Origin: Bacteroidota bacterium
GTDB taxonomy: Bacteria > Bacteroidota > Bacteroidia > Chitinophagales > Chitinophagaceae
Direction of reading: 5' to 3'
Length of the DNA stretch: 64,000 nucleotides
Assembly: GCA_026391455.1 (NCBI GenBank)
Contig: JAPLEH010000017.1
Coordinates: forward strand, 118,258 to 182,257
Shown here: one piece after another, positions 17,946-27,610 of the stretch
How the letters are laid out: each line of letters opens with the position of its first letter
Numbering within the stretch: the stretch's first letter is position 1
The notes under the pieces: generated by a model
The model's database searches: none
What the model was told of the DNA's origin: nothing
Seen by the model: the letters and a program-made list of their open reading frames with translations, nothing else
Program-made: the position numbers and the translations under genes

Positions 17946-18748
17946 GCCGTAGCTGGTTTTACGGGTACATCAATATGTATCCTGTATCCATCATCGTCTT
18001 TCGTAAATTGAATCTCTCCTTTCAACAGGATGATCCGGTTGCGTATATTTTTCAGTCCCAGTCCCTCTTTTTTAAAGGTAAGGTCTTCAAATTCTTTTTG
18101 GGTAAGACCTTCTCCGTTGTGATAAATTACCAGATGGAGTGTATCATTTTTTAAGGTGGAACTGATCAGGATCCGGCTGGCATTGGCATATTTAAGAATA
18201 TTGTTTACCAGTTCCTGTACCATCCGGTAAGTGCTAATATCGGTATCGTGGCCGGAAGAAGTATAGGCTTCATCGAGTGCTGTTTCTGCTTCAATGGCAG
18301 AACTGTTTACCGTCTTTTTAATAAAATCACGAACTGCTTCATTGAGGCCGAATTCTTTCAGGATATTTGAGTGCAGGTTGTGGGAGATGCCTCTCACTTT
18401 TTGGATCACTTCATTCATAAGTGTCCGCCCTTTTTCATGCAACTGCTGGTCGCCCGAATCGAGGGTCTCCGCTTTGATACCCAGCAAATGCAATTTGGCA
18501 GATGATAAAATGGCACCAACTTCATCATGGAGTGTTTCTGCGATGCGGTGGCGTTCGGTCTCTTCACTTTTTACAGCTGCTTCTATCAGTTGGTTTTGCT
18601 GCTCTTCGCGGAGCTTTTGCATATTTTGCTGATACTTCAGTTTTTTTCGCTGGCTGAATATTAGCAGGATCAGAAATCCGGCAAACAGCACCAGCATTAC
18701 TGAAATGCCAGCCACCACGAGGTACTTAATGTCTATATCTGAATTCAT
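17942..18748 (-). CDS. HPK7/NarX-type sensor histidine kinase with one TM segment
   Basis: This 268-residue protein has one N-terminal TM helix (about 9-32), no periplasmic sensor domain, a short coiled coil, then the dimerisation box ETERHRIAETLHDEVGAIL with His74. The ATPase domain has VQELVNNILKYANA (N box) and KKEGLGLKNIRNRI (G box). With almost no extracytoplasmic part, the input probably comes through the membrane or a partner, perhaps the multi-TM protein encoded just upstream. Four-base overlap with its response regulator gene. Confidence 0.92.
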   Translation of the reverse strand: MNSDIDIKYLVVAGISVMLVLFAGFLILLIFSQRKKLKYQQNMQKLREEQQNQLIEAAVKSEETERHRIAETLHDEVGAILSSAKLHLLGIKAETLDSGDQQLHEKGRTLMNEVIQKVRGISHNLHSNILKEFGLNEAVRDFIKKTVNSSAIEAETALDEAYTSSGHDTDISTYRMVQELVNNILKYANASRILISSTLKNDTLHLVIYHNGEGLTQKEFEDLTFKKEGLGLKNIRNRIILLKGEIQFTKDDDGYRIHIDVPVKPATA

Positions 18749-18764
18749 CAGGAAGGTTAATACT

Positions 18765-19457
18765 TTAAGGTACGGTTTTTATTTGTTTTTTCAAGGGTCT
18801 GTTACGGTAAAGGGCCACGGCGATCATTATGCAAAAAATTATGAACAGGCTCGAACTGATGATCATAGTTATTGTGCCAAATTTCCTGTTCACATTCGCG
18901 ATTGGATGAAAAAAGAGAAATATGAAAAAATTCAATGCTTCATAGAGTACCAGTGCCGTACAGATCAGGAAAAGCGGTTTTCCCATCCAGTTAATTTCAC
19001 TTTCATCACGTATGGTGTGAAAAAAGAACAGGATACAGAAACATAACAGCAGTGTACACTCTGCAATCGTGAGTATGGTACTCAGGGCCATTGGGTTTTC
19101 CCAGAATGTCATATCAAGGATTACCAGCAGCAGGTAGATGGGCAAAATAAATTTCAGTGGCTTTATGTTTTTCAGCAATTCACTGTTGAGGATCAGCCAT
19201 CCGAAGAGTAGCACCCGGCAAATCGAATTGATATTGTAAAGAGGGTGATTTGACTTTAAAAAATGCGGAAGTTTATGGGCCAATTTTGCCTGATACATCA
19301 ATGAGACACCTCTCCCGGTACTGAATATCAGCAGGGCTACAATCAGATAAATAACAAGGGGTGTCATCTCCTTTTTTTTGTAGCCCCAGATAATAATAAT
19401 GGCAAGAGGTATGAGCAATGCCCATACCTCTGACCATACGATAATTTTATAAAACAT
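18765..19457 (-). CDS. Multi-TM membrane protein next to two-component genes (putative partner)
   Basis: The 230 residues contain six or seven hydrophobic helices with a basic C terminus (YRNRPLKKQIKTVP). No known domain is recognised. It lies 16 bp upstream of the histidine kinase gene on the same strand, so it is probably the first or second gene of the operon and a candidate membrane sensor or accessory for that kinase. This role is inferred from position only. Confidence 0.75.
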   Translation of the reverse strand: MFYKIIVWSEVWALLIPLAIIIIWGYKKKEMTPLVIYLIVALLIFSTGRGVSLMYQAKLAHKLPHFLKSNHPLYNINSICRVLLFGWLILNSELLKNIKPLKFILPIYLLLVILDMTFWENPMALSTILTIAECTLLLCFCILFFFHTIRDESEINWMGKPLFLICTALVLYEALNFFIFLFFHPIANVNRKFGTITMIISSSLFIIFCIMIAVALYRNRPLKKQIKTVP

Positions 19458-19484
19458 CTGCTGTTTGTTTTCAGCTATTTAATA

Positions 19485-20081
19485 TTAATCACAGTAAGGG
19501 GGGCAGGGCCATGTGTCGGTGCCGGAGCCTTCGTCCACTCTGCCATCCCTGTATACTTCCACTTTAAAGGTAACATATTCTGAGTCGCGGGAAAACTTTA
19601 CCGGGGTGAAAAGGATATAATCAAATTTGTTCAGCGTGCCATCCGGATTGAAGATTTTGAGCGCAGAAAGGCTCATGGTATTGTCGCTGAAGATGACCGG
19701 ACCCGTTACCGTAAGACCTTTACAGGTAGTGTCGATAGTGAGGATGGATTTGCCTCCCAGCTTTACATTGTTGATGGTTTGGCCGGGATAGGCTACCAGA
19801 CCCATGTTGCCCATAACACCCGATGCATCTTTGCTGTAAGGCTGCAGCAGTAATTGTTTAATGCTGGTCTGTGAGTCTTTGGTCCATCCGCTATCCACCC
19901 AGGCTTGCACCTGTGCTCTGGAAAGGGATACACAATTTAATTTTAATTCTTTGGGATCTCCGCCACCGCTATTATCGTCACCGTTTTTACACGACATAAT
20001 AATAAGTGAAGCGGACACGAGCAGAAGCAGGAATAGCTTGGCTATGCGGCCATTCCCGGTGAGAGTGGTTGTTTTTTTCAT
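19485..20081 (-). CDS. Hypothetical lipoprotein
   Basis: The 198 residues have a lipoprotein signal ending IIMSC (Cys30), then a Gly/Asp/Asn-rich linker. The body has LSRAQVQAWVDSGW and later beta-rich sequence. It ends DTWPCPPYCD, so two cysteines sit at the extreme C terminus. Not recognised. It is 27 bp upstream of the multi-TM gene, so it probably belongs to the same operon. The frame is open 14 codons further upstream, but the ATG at 20081 starts the signal. Confidence 0.7.
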   Translation of the reverse strand: MKKTTTLTGNGRIAKLFLLLLVSASLIIMSCKNGDDNSGGGDPKELKLNCVSLSRAQVQAWVDSGWTKDSQTSIKQLLLQPYSKDASGVMGNMGLVAYPGQTINNVKLGGKSILTIDTTCKGLTVTGPVIFSDNTMSLSALKIFNPDGTLNKFDYILFTPVKFSRDSEYVTFKVEVYRDGRVDEGSGTDTWPCPPYCD

Positions 20082-20183
20082 AAACTTGGTTTTAGATGAA
20101 TTGAAAAGGCTTGATGTTTTCACACGGCAGGATAGGACACTAATTTAAGCGTAACTTCTGTATTTTCAAAGCATTCTGTTAAT

Positions 20184-20205
20184 AAAGGGGGAAATAACCC
20201 CCTTT
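20184..20205. other. Hairpin (possible weak terminator)
   Basis: AAAGGGGG and CCCCCTTT form an 8-bp stem with a 6-nt loop between the acylphosphatase gene end and the lipoprotein gene. There is no T-run after it on the minus strand, so its role is unclear. Confidence 0.4.
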
Positions 20206-20329
20206 GCAAACGTTAGTGGTGAATAGAAAATAATCTCTTCTACCAGTTATATGTATGCGCTTTTAGTGTTGGCTAAAGGTGGTGTTGTGGGAAACCGTAC
20301 GGGTACACCATAAGTATTTCGTTGTTTTA

Positions 20330-20614
20330 TTAACGGTCAATGGTAAATGTTGTGTATTCGATAAATGCTTCATCTTTTACAATGATACCTGTTACTCTTG
20401 CAGCCGGCGGTCCTTCTTTGCACCAGTTTATCAATTCGTCCAGGTTCGTTTGTGTACCGGTGGCGCTGATCAATACAGATCCGTCCCGCTGATTTTTTAC
20501 AAAGCCGGTCAGACCAAGTGACAGGGCTTTCTCCCGGGTATACCGGCGATAATTTACTCCCTGCACTTTTCCCTCCACGTGTATGGAAATTGTTTGTAGC
20601 ACGATCATACCCAT
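20330..20614 (-). CDS. acyP: Acylphosphatase
   Basis: This 94-residue enzyme hydrolyses carboxyl-phosphate bonds. VEGKVQGVNYRRYT carries the phosphate-binding loop with Arg23, and GFVKNQRDGSV carries Asn41; both catalytic residues fall at the same numbers as in the classic enzymes. Length is normal. Its start overlaps the 3' end of the upstream msrC-like gene by 10 bp, so the two form an operon. Confidence 0.95.
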   Translation of the reverse strand: MGMIVLQTISIHVEGKVQGVNYRRYTREKALSLGLTGFVKNQRDGSVLISATGTQTNLDELINWCKEGPPAARVTGIIVKDEAFIEYTTFTIDR

Positions 20615-21093
20615 TGCAGCATTCCGGTGATTTGCCCAAGATAATGCTGATCCGTTTCATCAAATTGGTTGTACTCGTTGCTGTCCACGTCGAGCACCGC
20701 CACTACTTTTTGTTCGTGAAGTATTGGTATCACGATCTCCGATTTAGAGAGGCTGCTGCAAGCGATATGTCCGGGAAATTTTTCCACGTCCGGAACAATG
20801 AGCGTTTCGGCATTGGCCCAACTGCTGCCACATACACCGCGCCCTTTTTTAATTCGGGTACAGGCCACGGGTCCCTGAAACGGACCGAGTACCAGTTCTT
20901 CCCCTGCAGGTGCAGGCTTTACGATATAAAAGCCTACCCACAACCAACCGAATTGTTCTTTCAGGGCGGCGGCGATATTGGCCATATTTGCGATCAAATC
21001 GGGTTCTCCTTCCAGCAACGCTTTTACCTGGGGTAATAAGGATGCATATTGCTCCTGTTTGCTGCCGGTAATTATGCTAAGATCTTCTGCCAT
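20605..21093 (-). CDS. msrC: Free methionine-(R)-sulfoxide reductase (GAF domain)
   Basis: The 162 residues form a single GAF domain. Cys78, Cys88 and Cys112 (PVACTR, GRGVCGSSW, GHIACSS) have the 10- and 24-residue spacing of the fRMsr catalytic and resolving cysteines, and VPDVEKFPGHIAC with SEIVIPIL is the family signature. The enzyme reduces free Met-R-O using thioredoxin. The start at 21093 is preferred over one five codons upstream, because a TATCTTTG box ends 4 bp before it. The upstream gene of the acyP operon. Confidence 0.93.
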   Translation of the reverse strand: MAEDLSIITGSKQEQYASLLPQVKALLEGEPDLIANMANIAAALKEQFGWLWVGFYIVKPAPAGEELVLGPFQGPVACTRIKKGRGVCGSSWANAETLIVPDVEKFPGHIACSSLSKSEIVIPILHEQKVVAVLDVDSNEYNQFDETDQHYLGQITGMLQWV

Positions 21094-21097
21094 GCAG

Positions 21098-21105
21098 CAA
21101 AGATA
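21098..21105 (-). promoter_or_regulatory. -7 box of msrC, almost abutting the start codon
   Basis: The minus strand reads TATCTTTG (exact TAnnTTTG), four bases before the ATG at 21091-21093. This predicts a leaderless or near-leaderless transcript, as for kdsA. Confidence 0.55.
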
Positions 21106-21170
21106 CAAATCCGGCTGTCACCTTTCCGGATTGACATCTATACCGTAACTTTCCCCAAATTATCCGATTT

Positions 21171-23975
21171 ATGCGCAAATGCATTGTATTGATTCTTCTC
21201 ATGGTTTGTTCCTTTTATTCCAACGCCCAGGAGTTTGGCGGACATCCCCCCTCGCACAAATGGAAACAACTGAATACCGATACCGCCCGTATTATTTTCC
21301 CTCCCGGTCTCGACAGCCAGGCCAATCGCGTGGCATCGATCGTGCATTATCTGGCCCAGCAGAAACCGGTTTCATTGGGCAACCAACTGAAGAAGATCAA
21401 CATCGTTCTGCAAAATCACACGATCATCCCGAATGCCTATGTGGGACTGGGCCCCTTTCGGAGTGAGTTTTTCCTGACACCTGACCTGAATAATTTCAGC
21501 AATGGCAGTATCGGATGGGCCGACCAACTGGCCGTGCATGAATACCGGCATGTGCAGCAATTCAATAATTTCAATAATGGTGTCAGCAAGTTCATGAAGA
21601 TCATTTCCGGTGAGGACGGCTACAATGTAGCGATCAATGCGGCCATACCGGATTGGTTTTATGAAGGGGATGCTGTATATAATGAAACAGCGCTCACACA
21701 ACAAGGCAGAGGCCGCTTGCCGTTATTCTTAAACAGTTATCCCTCCCTCTGGCAGGCTGGTAAGAAATATAGCTGGATGAAACTTCGCAACGGATCGCTG
21801 AAAGATTATGTGCCCAATCATTATTACCTGGGATACTTGCTCGTCAATTATGGCCGGAATAAATATGGTGCCGATTTCTGGACTAAGGTCACCACGGATG
21901 CAACGGCATACAAAGGGCTCATCTATCCGTTTCAGGCGGCCATAAAAAGGCATGCGGGAGTGGATTACAAAACATTCCGTGAAGAGGCACTCGCATCCTA
22001 CAAGAAAGATGTACCACGTGTATCCAGCAACCGCGATGAATTTGTAATGCCTGTACGCAAAGGATATGTTACCAATTATTTATTCCCGTATCAGGCGGGT
22101 GCGGATTCATTGTTGTTTCTGCGTACCAGCTACCGCCATCGCCCGGCATTCTATATCCGGGATAAGAACGGGGTGCATAAATTGCGCATCCGGGATATTT
22201 CTGCCGATGAGCAATACAGCTACCGCAATGGAAAGATCGTGTACACCGCTTATGAAAAAGATCCCCGTTGGGGATGGCGTGATTACAGTGTGATCAAAGT
22301 ACTCGATGTAAAATCGGGCCAGCAGCAGAACCTTACCACTCGTTCAAAATATTTTACACCCGATATTTCTGCAGACGGTTCGAAAGTAGCTGCGGTACAG
22401 GTATCCATTGAAGGAAAAAGTGAATTGCATATTCTGAATGCTACCAACGGAGAAGTGTTACAGCGTATCCATTCCGCAGAGATCGGACTGTTTACCGATC
22501 CGAAATTTATGGATGATAATAATCTCGTTACGGCGGTACGTCTTACCAATGGTAAAATGGCACTGGCTACTGCCGAGATCAGTACCGGAAACACTGTTCG
22601 CCTTACACCGCCCTCTTACAATGTGGTGGGCTATCCCTGTGTGAATAACGGGGTGGTCTATTTTACCGCCAATTACGGGGGCAATGATGATGTATTTGCC
22701 ATCCGTATGAGCGACCGGAAGATCTACAAACTGAGTAATGGCCCCCTGGGAAATTATTTTGTAAATGCCAGTGATGGAAAGATCACCTGGTCTGTATTTA
22801 CGGCGGAAGGTTATCAACTTCGTCAAACCGATGAGAAAAATATTGAATGGAAAGAAGTAAGTGCAGCGGCAACGGAATCACTCAATGGAAAATTCGCTGT
22901 AAGTGAGGGGCCGGAGACTGGCGATGTGTTGCTGCAGAAAGTGGGTTCGCGCAATTTTGCAGCCACTGATTATAGGAAGGGAAAGGGCATGCTGAATATT
23001 CATAGCTGGCGTCCGTATTATGAGGATCCTATTTTTACCTATTCGCTTTACGGACAAAATGTGCTGAATACATTACAAACAGAATTTTATTATTCCTACA
23101 ACCAGAATGACCGAAATAGTTCGGTGGGTTTCAATGCAATCTATGGACGGTGGTTTCCTTATCTCAATATCGGAAGCGAATACACGTTCGACCGCCAGTT
23201 AGTGACCGGAAATAAGATCCGTCATTTTGATCAGTTGGATAACCTGATAGGGTTAAGTATTCCGTTGAGTACAATCAAAGGCCGTACCTTCCGTAATTTT
23301 AATGCGAGTGTATTTTATGTATTACGGCATGAATACAATAAAGGGTTCTTCAAAGATTCAATGGGAAATAGTTCGTTCAGCTATTTACAGCATAGCTTGT
23401 CCTGGAGTCAGCAGGTGCAGCGTGCAGTACAGGATTTTTATCCGAAATGGGGTTATGCTGCATCCGGAAGTTTCCGGCATGCTATCTCCAGTGTTACGGC
23501 CCGTCAATTCATCACCAATGGTACGCTCTATCTTCCAGGATTTCTTACCACCCATAATATCGTGTTGAGTGGTTCCTTCCAGGAAATAGATACGTTGCGT
23601 CAGCTTACCTTCTCCAACCGGTTCCCTTATTCAAGAGGCTATACCGGCCGTTATTTTTCCCGTATGTGGCGCTTGTCCGGAAATTATCACCTGCCTTTGT
23701 TGTATCCCGATTGGGGTTTTGGCAATATCCTTTACCTGCAGCGGGTAAGGGGCAATTTGTTTTATGATTTTACGAAAGTGTATTCCCGTGATAAAACGCA
23801 GACCCGCAACCAGCGCAGTGTGGGAGGGGAAGTCTTCATCGATACCAAATGGTGGAATCAGTACCCGCTTACTTTCGGATTCAGGTACAGCCGTTTGCTC
23901 GACCAGGATCAGTTTGACGGATTTAAGGGAAATTTTTATGAGTTTATTTTACCAGTTAGTATCATACCCAGATAA
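21171..23975 (+). CDS. Large exported protein: HExxH metallopeptidase-like domain, TolB-like propeller, outer-membrane barrel
   Basis: This 934-residue protein has a signal peptide (cut near FYSNAQ). An N-terminal domain carries AVHEYRHVQQFNNF, an HExxH at 123-127, and DWFYEGDAVYNE with a candidate third ligand Glu165, a gluzincin-like layout. About residues 290-600 hold repeated 'YSYRNGKIVYTA', 'DISADGSKVAAVQ' segments like TolB/PD40 propeller blades. From about 620 to the end, aromatic amphipathic strands (YSLYGQNVLNTLQTEFYYSY ...) fit a beta barrel, ending GNFYEFILPVSIIPR. Probably an outer-membrane protein with a periplasmic or surface peptidase-like part. Activity is not proven. Confidence 0.75.
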   Translation: MRKCIVLILLMVCSFYSNAQEFGGHPPSHKWKQLNTDTARIIFPPGLDSQANRVASIVHYLAQQKPVSLGNQLKKINIVLQNHTIIPNAYVGLGPFRSEFFLTPDLNNFSNGSIGWADQLAVHEYRHVQQFNNFNNGVSKFMKIISGEDGYNVAINAAIPDWFYEGDAVYNETALTQQGRGRLPLFLNSYPSLWQAGKKYSWMKLRNGSLKDYVPNHYYLGYLLVNYGRNKYGADFWTKVTTDATAYKGLIYPFQAAIKRHAGVDYKTFREEALASYKKDVPRVSSNRDEFVMPVRKGYVTNYLFPYQAGADSLLFLRTSYRHRPAFYIRDKNGVHKLRIRDISADEQYSYRNGKIVYTAYEKDPRWGWRDYSVIKVLDVKSGQQQNLTTRSKYFTPDISADGSKVAAVQVSIEGKSELHILNATNGEVLQRIHSAEIGLFTDPKFMDDNNLVTAVRLTNGKMALATAEISTGNTVRLTPPSYNVVGYPCVNNGVVYFTANYGGNDDVFAIRMSDRKIYKLSNGPLGNYFVNASDGKITWSVFTAEGYQLRQTDEKNIEWKEVSAAATESLNGKFAVSEGPETGDVLLQKVGSRNFAATDYRKGKGMLNIHSWRPYYEDPIFTYSLYGQNVLNTLQTEFYYSYNQNDRNSSVGFNAIYGRWFPYLNIGSEYTFDRQLVTGNKIRHFDQLDNLIGLSIPLSTIKGRTFRNFNASVFYVLRHEYNKGFFKDSMGNSSFSYLQHSLSWSQQVQRAVQDFYPKWGYAASGSFRHAISSVTARQFITNGTLYLPGFLTTHNIVLSGSFQEIDTLRQLTFSNRFPYSRGYTGRYFSRMWRLSGNYHLPLLYPDWGFGNILYLQRVRGNLFYDFTKVYSRDKTQTRNQRSVGGEVFIDTKWWNQYPLTFGFRYSRLLDQDQFDGFKGNFYEFILPVSIIPR

Positions 23976-24003
23976 AGCCGGAAGCCCGGATGCCTGAAAT
24001 AGT

Positions 24004-24040
24004 AAAAGGGTTATCGTTGCTGAAACGATAACCCTTTTTT
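24004..24040. terminator. Bidirectional terminator between the barrel protein and valS
   Basis: A 15-bp perfect stem AAAAGGGTTATCGTT / AACGATAACCCTTTT with a 5-nt loop has A-rich left and T-rich right flanks, so it can stop transcription from both convergent genes. Confidence 0.9.
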
Positions 24041-24074
24041 AATGCTCGTTGATCTTTTACTTATAACAGAGAGA

Positions 24075-26693
24075 TCATAATTGCTGTAAACTTTCTTCGA
24101 TTACTTTTATTTTATCTTCTGCATCTGCTTTTTTCTTTCGTTCGATATCCACTACTTCCGGCTTCGCATTCTGAACAAAGCGTTCATTGCTCAGTTTCTT
24201 TTCTACTGAAAGCAGGAACCCTTTCAGGTAAGCCAGGTCTTTCTCCAGTTGTTCTTTTTGTAACGAACTGGTGGCAGCAGCATCGGATGTTTCGATATAG
24301 AATTTATCTTTTTGTACGACAGCCGTAATGGAGCCGCTCACCGGTGTATCGGTAAACGAAATGGATGAGGCATTTACCTGTTTTTGCAAGAGCGGTAATA
24401 TGGCTTCATACACATTCCTGTCTGTTGTGTTGATGTGAAGGCGGATGGTATCCTTGGGTTTCAACTTGTTTTTGTTGCGTGCATCCCGCAATGCAGTAAT
24501 CACTTCTTTGAGTAAAGAGCCCGTAGCTACAATGGTTGAATTAGTATCTGCCTTTTCCGGATACAGTTTTACCGTCAGGTCATCAGGTTGTTCTTTGAGC
24601 TGGTGATAAACCTCTTCAGTAATGAATGGCATAAAAGGGTGGAGTAACTGCATGAGTTGTTCAAAAAAGGAAACGGTCTTTTCATATACATCCTTCTCAA
24701 TAGCCACTCCAAAGGGTGGCTTCACCCATTCCAGGTACCAACTGCAGAAATCATCCCATATCAGCGAATAGATGGTTTTCAATGCTTCGCTCAACCTGAA
24801 TTCCCGGAATTGTTCATCGAGTTCCTGACGTACTTCATGCAACCTGTTTTGAAACCACTGTACTGCAAAGGACGGACTAGTTGATGTTGCGTCCGCTGGA
24901 TGTTGATTGCCTTCCCACATTTTTACCAGCTTCAGAGCGTTCCACATTTTATTAATGAAGAAACGTCCCTGTTCATTACCGGTCGGGTTCCACATGAGGT
25001 CATTACCCGCAGGAGAGGAGATCATGATGCCAAAGCGAACGGCATCGGCGCCTTCATTGTCGATCATCTCAAGGAGGTCGGGTGAGTTGCCAAATTGCTT
25101 ACTCATCTTGCGGCCATCTTTATCCCGAACGATGCCGGTGAAGTATACTTCGCTGAATGGTTTTTGTCCTTTGTATTCGAAGCCGGCCATTACCATCCGT
25201 GCCACCCAAAAGAAAATGATCTCCGGGGCGGTTACGAGTGTGTTAGTCGGATAATAGTATTCCACTTCTTTATTTCCGGGATGGCTGTAGCCTTTGAATA
25301 CTTCGAAGGGCCAGAGCCAACTTGAGAACCAGGTATCGAGACAATCTTCATCCTGTTTTAATTCGGGATCATTGGTCGCGTACTTTTCAGTGAAGCTTTT
25401 TTTTGCTTCTGCTTCCGTAGCGGCTACAACAAAGCGGCCTTCATTATCGTACCAGGCGGGAATACGATGCCCCCACCAGAGCTGGCGGGAGATACACCAG
25501 TCTTTGATGTTCTCCATCCAATGGCGGTAAAGGTTCTTGTATTTATTCGGGTACAGTTTGATATCATCATTTACTACTGCATCGAGTGCCGGGCCGCTGA
25601 TCTTTTTCATATCCACCCACCATTGAAGTGAGAGCCGGGGCTCCACCACTTCATTGGTACGTTCTGAGTGGCCTACGTTGCTGGTATATACTTCTGTTTT
25701 TACCAGGAATCCTTTTGTCTCCAGTTCTTCGGCAATTTTTTTACGGGCTACAAAGCGGTCTTCGCCCACATAGATTTGTGCAGCTTCACTCAGCGTTCCA
25801 TCATCGTTGAGTACATCTACGGTTTCCAGGTTATGTTTTTGTCCCAGTTGATTATCGTTCATATCATGGGCTGGTGTAACCTTGAGGGCGCCGGTACCAA
25901 AGTCCATTGTTACATATTCATCAGTAATGATGGGTATGCGGCGATTGATAAGGGGTACTAATGCAAACTTTCCATGCAACGCAGTATATCGTTCATCATC
26001 GGGGTGTACGCATATGGCAGTATCTCCCATAATGGTTTCAGGACGAACGGTAGCGATCACGATATGCTGATCGGTACCTTCTATGGCGTAGCAGATATAG
26101 TATAATTTCTGAACTGTTTCTTTGGGAATTACTTCTTCATCGCTCAGCGCGGTCTTGGCCTTTACATCCCAGTTGATCATTCGTTTACCCCGGTAGATAT
26201 AGCCTTTATTATAGAGGTCAATGAACACCCCGATCACGGATTGATAATAATCGGGGTCCATGGTAAAACTGGTGCGGTCCCAATCGGCACTGCAACCCAT
26301 TTTCTTGAGTTGTTGTAAAATGATGCCGCCGTATTTCTCTTTCCATTCCCATGCATATTTTAAAAATTCGTCCCGGCTGAGGGAGGATTTGGCAATGCCC
26401 TGTTCACGGAGCATTTGCACCACTTTGGCTTCGGTGGCAATGGATGCATGATCGGTACCGGGCACCCAGCAGGTATTTTTTCCCTGCATACGGGCACGGC
26501 GCACCAGTATATCCTGAATGGTATTATTGAGACAGTGGCCCATGTGCAGCACACCGGTCACGTTGGGAGGGGGGATGACCACGGTATACGGTTCCCGGTC
26601 ATCGGGTTCACTGTGGAAATAGCGTTTGTCCAGCCAGTGCTGGTACCATTTTTTTTCGGCTGATTGATGATCAAAATTTTTGCTCAGTTCCAT
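24075..26693 (-). CDS. valS: Valyl-tRNA synthetase
   Basis: This 872-residue class Ia synthetase has the HIGH motif as HMGH (50-53, in PPPNVTGVLHMGH) and the KMSKS motif as KMSKQ (529-533). The CP1 editing domain lies between them (GTDHASIATE, then DMNDNQLGQKHNLET). An anticodon-binding domain follows, and a C-terminal coiled coil (about 805-872, SLQKEQLEKDLAYLKGF) grips tRNA. Complete. It faces the barrel gene across a shared terminator. Confidence 0.98.
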   Translation of the reverse strand: MELSKNFDHQSAEKKWYQHWLDKRYFHSEPDDREPYTVVIPPPNVTGVLHMGHCLNNTIQDILVRRARMQGKNTCWVPGTDHASIATEAKVVQMLREQGIAKSSLSRDEFLKYAWEWKEKYGGIILQQLKKMGCSADWDRTSFTMDPDYYQSVIGVFIDLYNKGYIYRGKRMINWDVKAKTALSDEEVIPKETVQKLYYICYAIEGTDQHIVIATVRPETIMGDTAICVHPDDERYTALHGKFALVPLINRRIPIITDEYVTMDFGTGALKVTPAHDMNDNQLGQKHNLETVDVLNDDGTLSEAAQIYVGEDRFVARKKIAEELETKGFLVKTEVYTSNVGHSERTNEVVEPRLSLQWWVDMKKISGPALDAVVNDDIKLYPNKYKNLYRHWMENIKDWCISRQLWWGHRIPAWYDNEGRFVVAATEAEAKKSFTEKYATNDPELKQDEDCLDTWFSSWLWPFEVFKGYSHPGNKEVEYYYPTNTLVTAPEIIFFWVARMVMAGFEYKGQKPFSEVYFTGIVRDKDGRKMSKQFGNSPDLLEMIDNEGADAVRFGIMISSPAGNDLMWNPTGNEQGRFFINKMWNALKLVKMWEGNQHPADATSTSPSFAVQWFQNRLHEVRQELDEQFREFRLSEALKTIYSLIWDDFCSWYLEWVKPPFGVAIEKDVYEKTVSFFEQLMQLLHPFMPFITEEVYHQLKEQPDDLTVKLYPEKADTNSTIVATGSLLKEVITALRDARNKNKLKPKDTIRLHINTTDRNVYEAILPLLQKQVNASSISFTDTPVSGSITAVVQKDKFYIETSDAAATSSLQKEQLEKDLAYLKGFLLSVEKKLSNERFVQNAKPEVVDIERKKKADAEDKIKVIEESLQQL

Positions 26694-26753
26694 ACGTTGC
26701 CTGCCTTGTATTTTAAACCCCGGTGATTCGGATTACCGGGGCAGATAAGGCGG

Positions 26754-26761
26754 CAAATTTA
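26754..26761 (-). promoter_or_regulatory. Candidate -7 box for valS
   Basis: The minus strand reads TAAATTTG (exact TAnnTTTG), about 60 bp before the valS ATG. Confidence 0.4.
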
Positions 26762-26807
26762 CCAAAAAGCGACGAGACCTCCGGTAAGATATTTGCGACG
26801 AGCTCAC

Positions 26808-27227
26808 TTATACGAGCAGGTATTTTTTTAATTCATCGCATACGTAGGTTTCACCCTGGTATACCTGAAGGATGCCACGATGAATTTCTTCCAGGGAAGT
26901 ATTTTTAGTGAGATAGCCACGCGTACCCAACGACATCATCTGGTGTACGAATTGACTGCCTTTTTTTATAGAAAGGCAGATCAGTTTAATGTCCGGATAG
27001 GCAAGGGTAAGTTTCTCTGCAAAACTAAATCCGTCATGCGGTTTATTATTGAAATCGGCCAGTATGATATCGGGGTGCAAGGCATCCACTTTTTCCAATA
27101 CTTTCTCATCGGCACTGCATTCGCCAATCACGGAAATAGATGGGTTGCCTTCCAATAACATTCGCCAGGAACGCCGGACCAATTGATGATCATCAATGAT
27201 CATAATGCGGATAATTGTACTACTCAT
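26808..27227 (-). CDS. Stand-alone response-regulator receiver domain
   Basis: The 139 residues form one receiver domain of NarL type: IDDHQLVRRSW, phospho-acceptor Asp58 in ILADFNN, CLSIKKG and YLTKNTSLEEI. It ends at about residue 139 (CDELKKYLLV) where a NarL protein would continue into its DNA-binding domain, so it has no output domain. The codon after the domain is a true stop. No kinase is adjacent, so the partner is elsewhere. It may act by protein contact or be a degraded LuxR-type regulator. Confidence 0.85.
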   Translation of the reverse strand: MSSTIIRIMIIDDHQLVRRSWRMLLEGNPSISVIGECSADEKVLEKVDALHPDIILADFNNKPHDGFSFAEKLTLAYPDIKLICLSIKKGSQFVHQMMSLGTRGYLTKNTSLEEIHRGILQVYQGETYVCDELKKYLLV

Positions 27228-27610
27228 CAGCCTGTTTAAATAAATACACAAATAAGGGCCTTAGCCCCGGTTAGCGCTTATGGTCTTACATTTTTCAACA
27301 GGAAATGGGACGGATTACGGGAGTGTTTATTGGTAATTCTGGAAATGCTTAGTAAAAATACTGAAATCTAAAGTAGTATTACTAGGTCAAAATACCAAGA
27401 ATATTTACCAAAATACCGAAATATTTTTATTTCCCGGCTGTTTTTATTTTCACATAGAAGCAGTCCGGAAACCAGATTTCAAATTATATTCGTGTACCCG
27501 ACTGCCGGTATATATTGAAAATCACGGGTTATGGATGTTTCATCACCGGAGGTTCTTTCAGCGTTTCCCGGCAGCGATCGGATTATTACAAAACCCCCAT
27601 TTTTTTGCTT

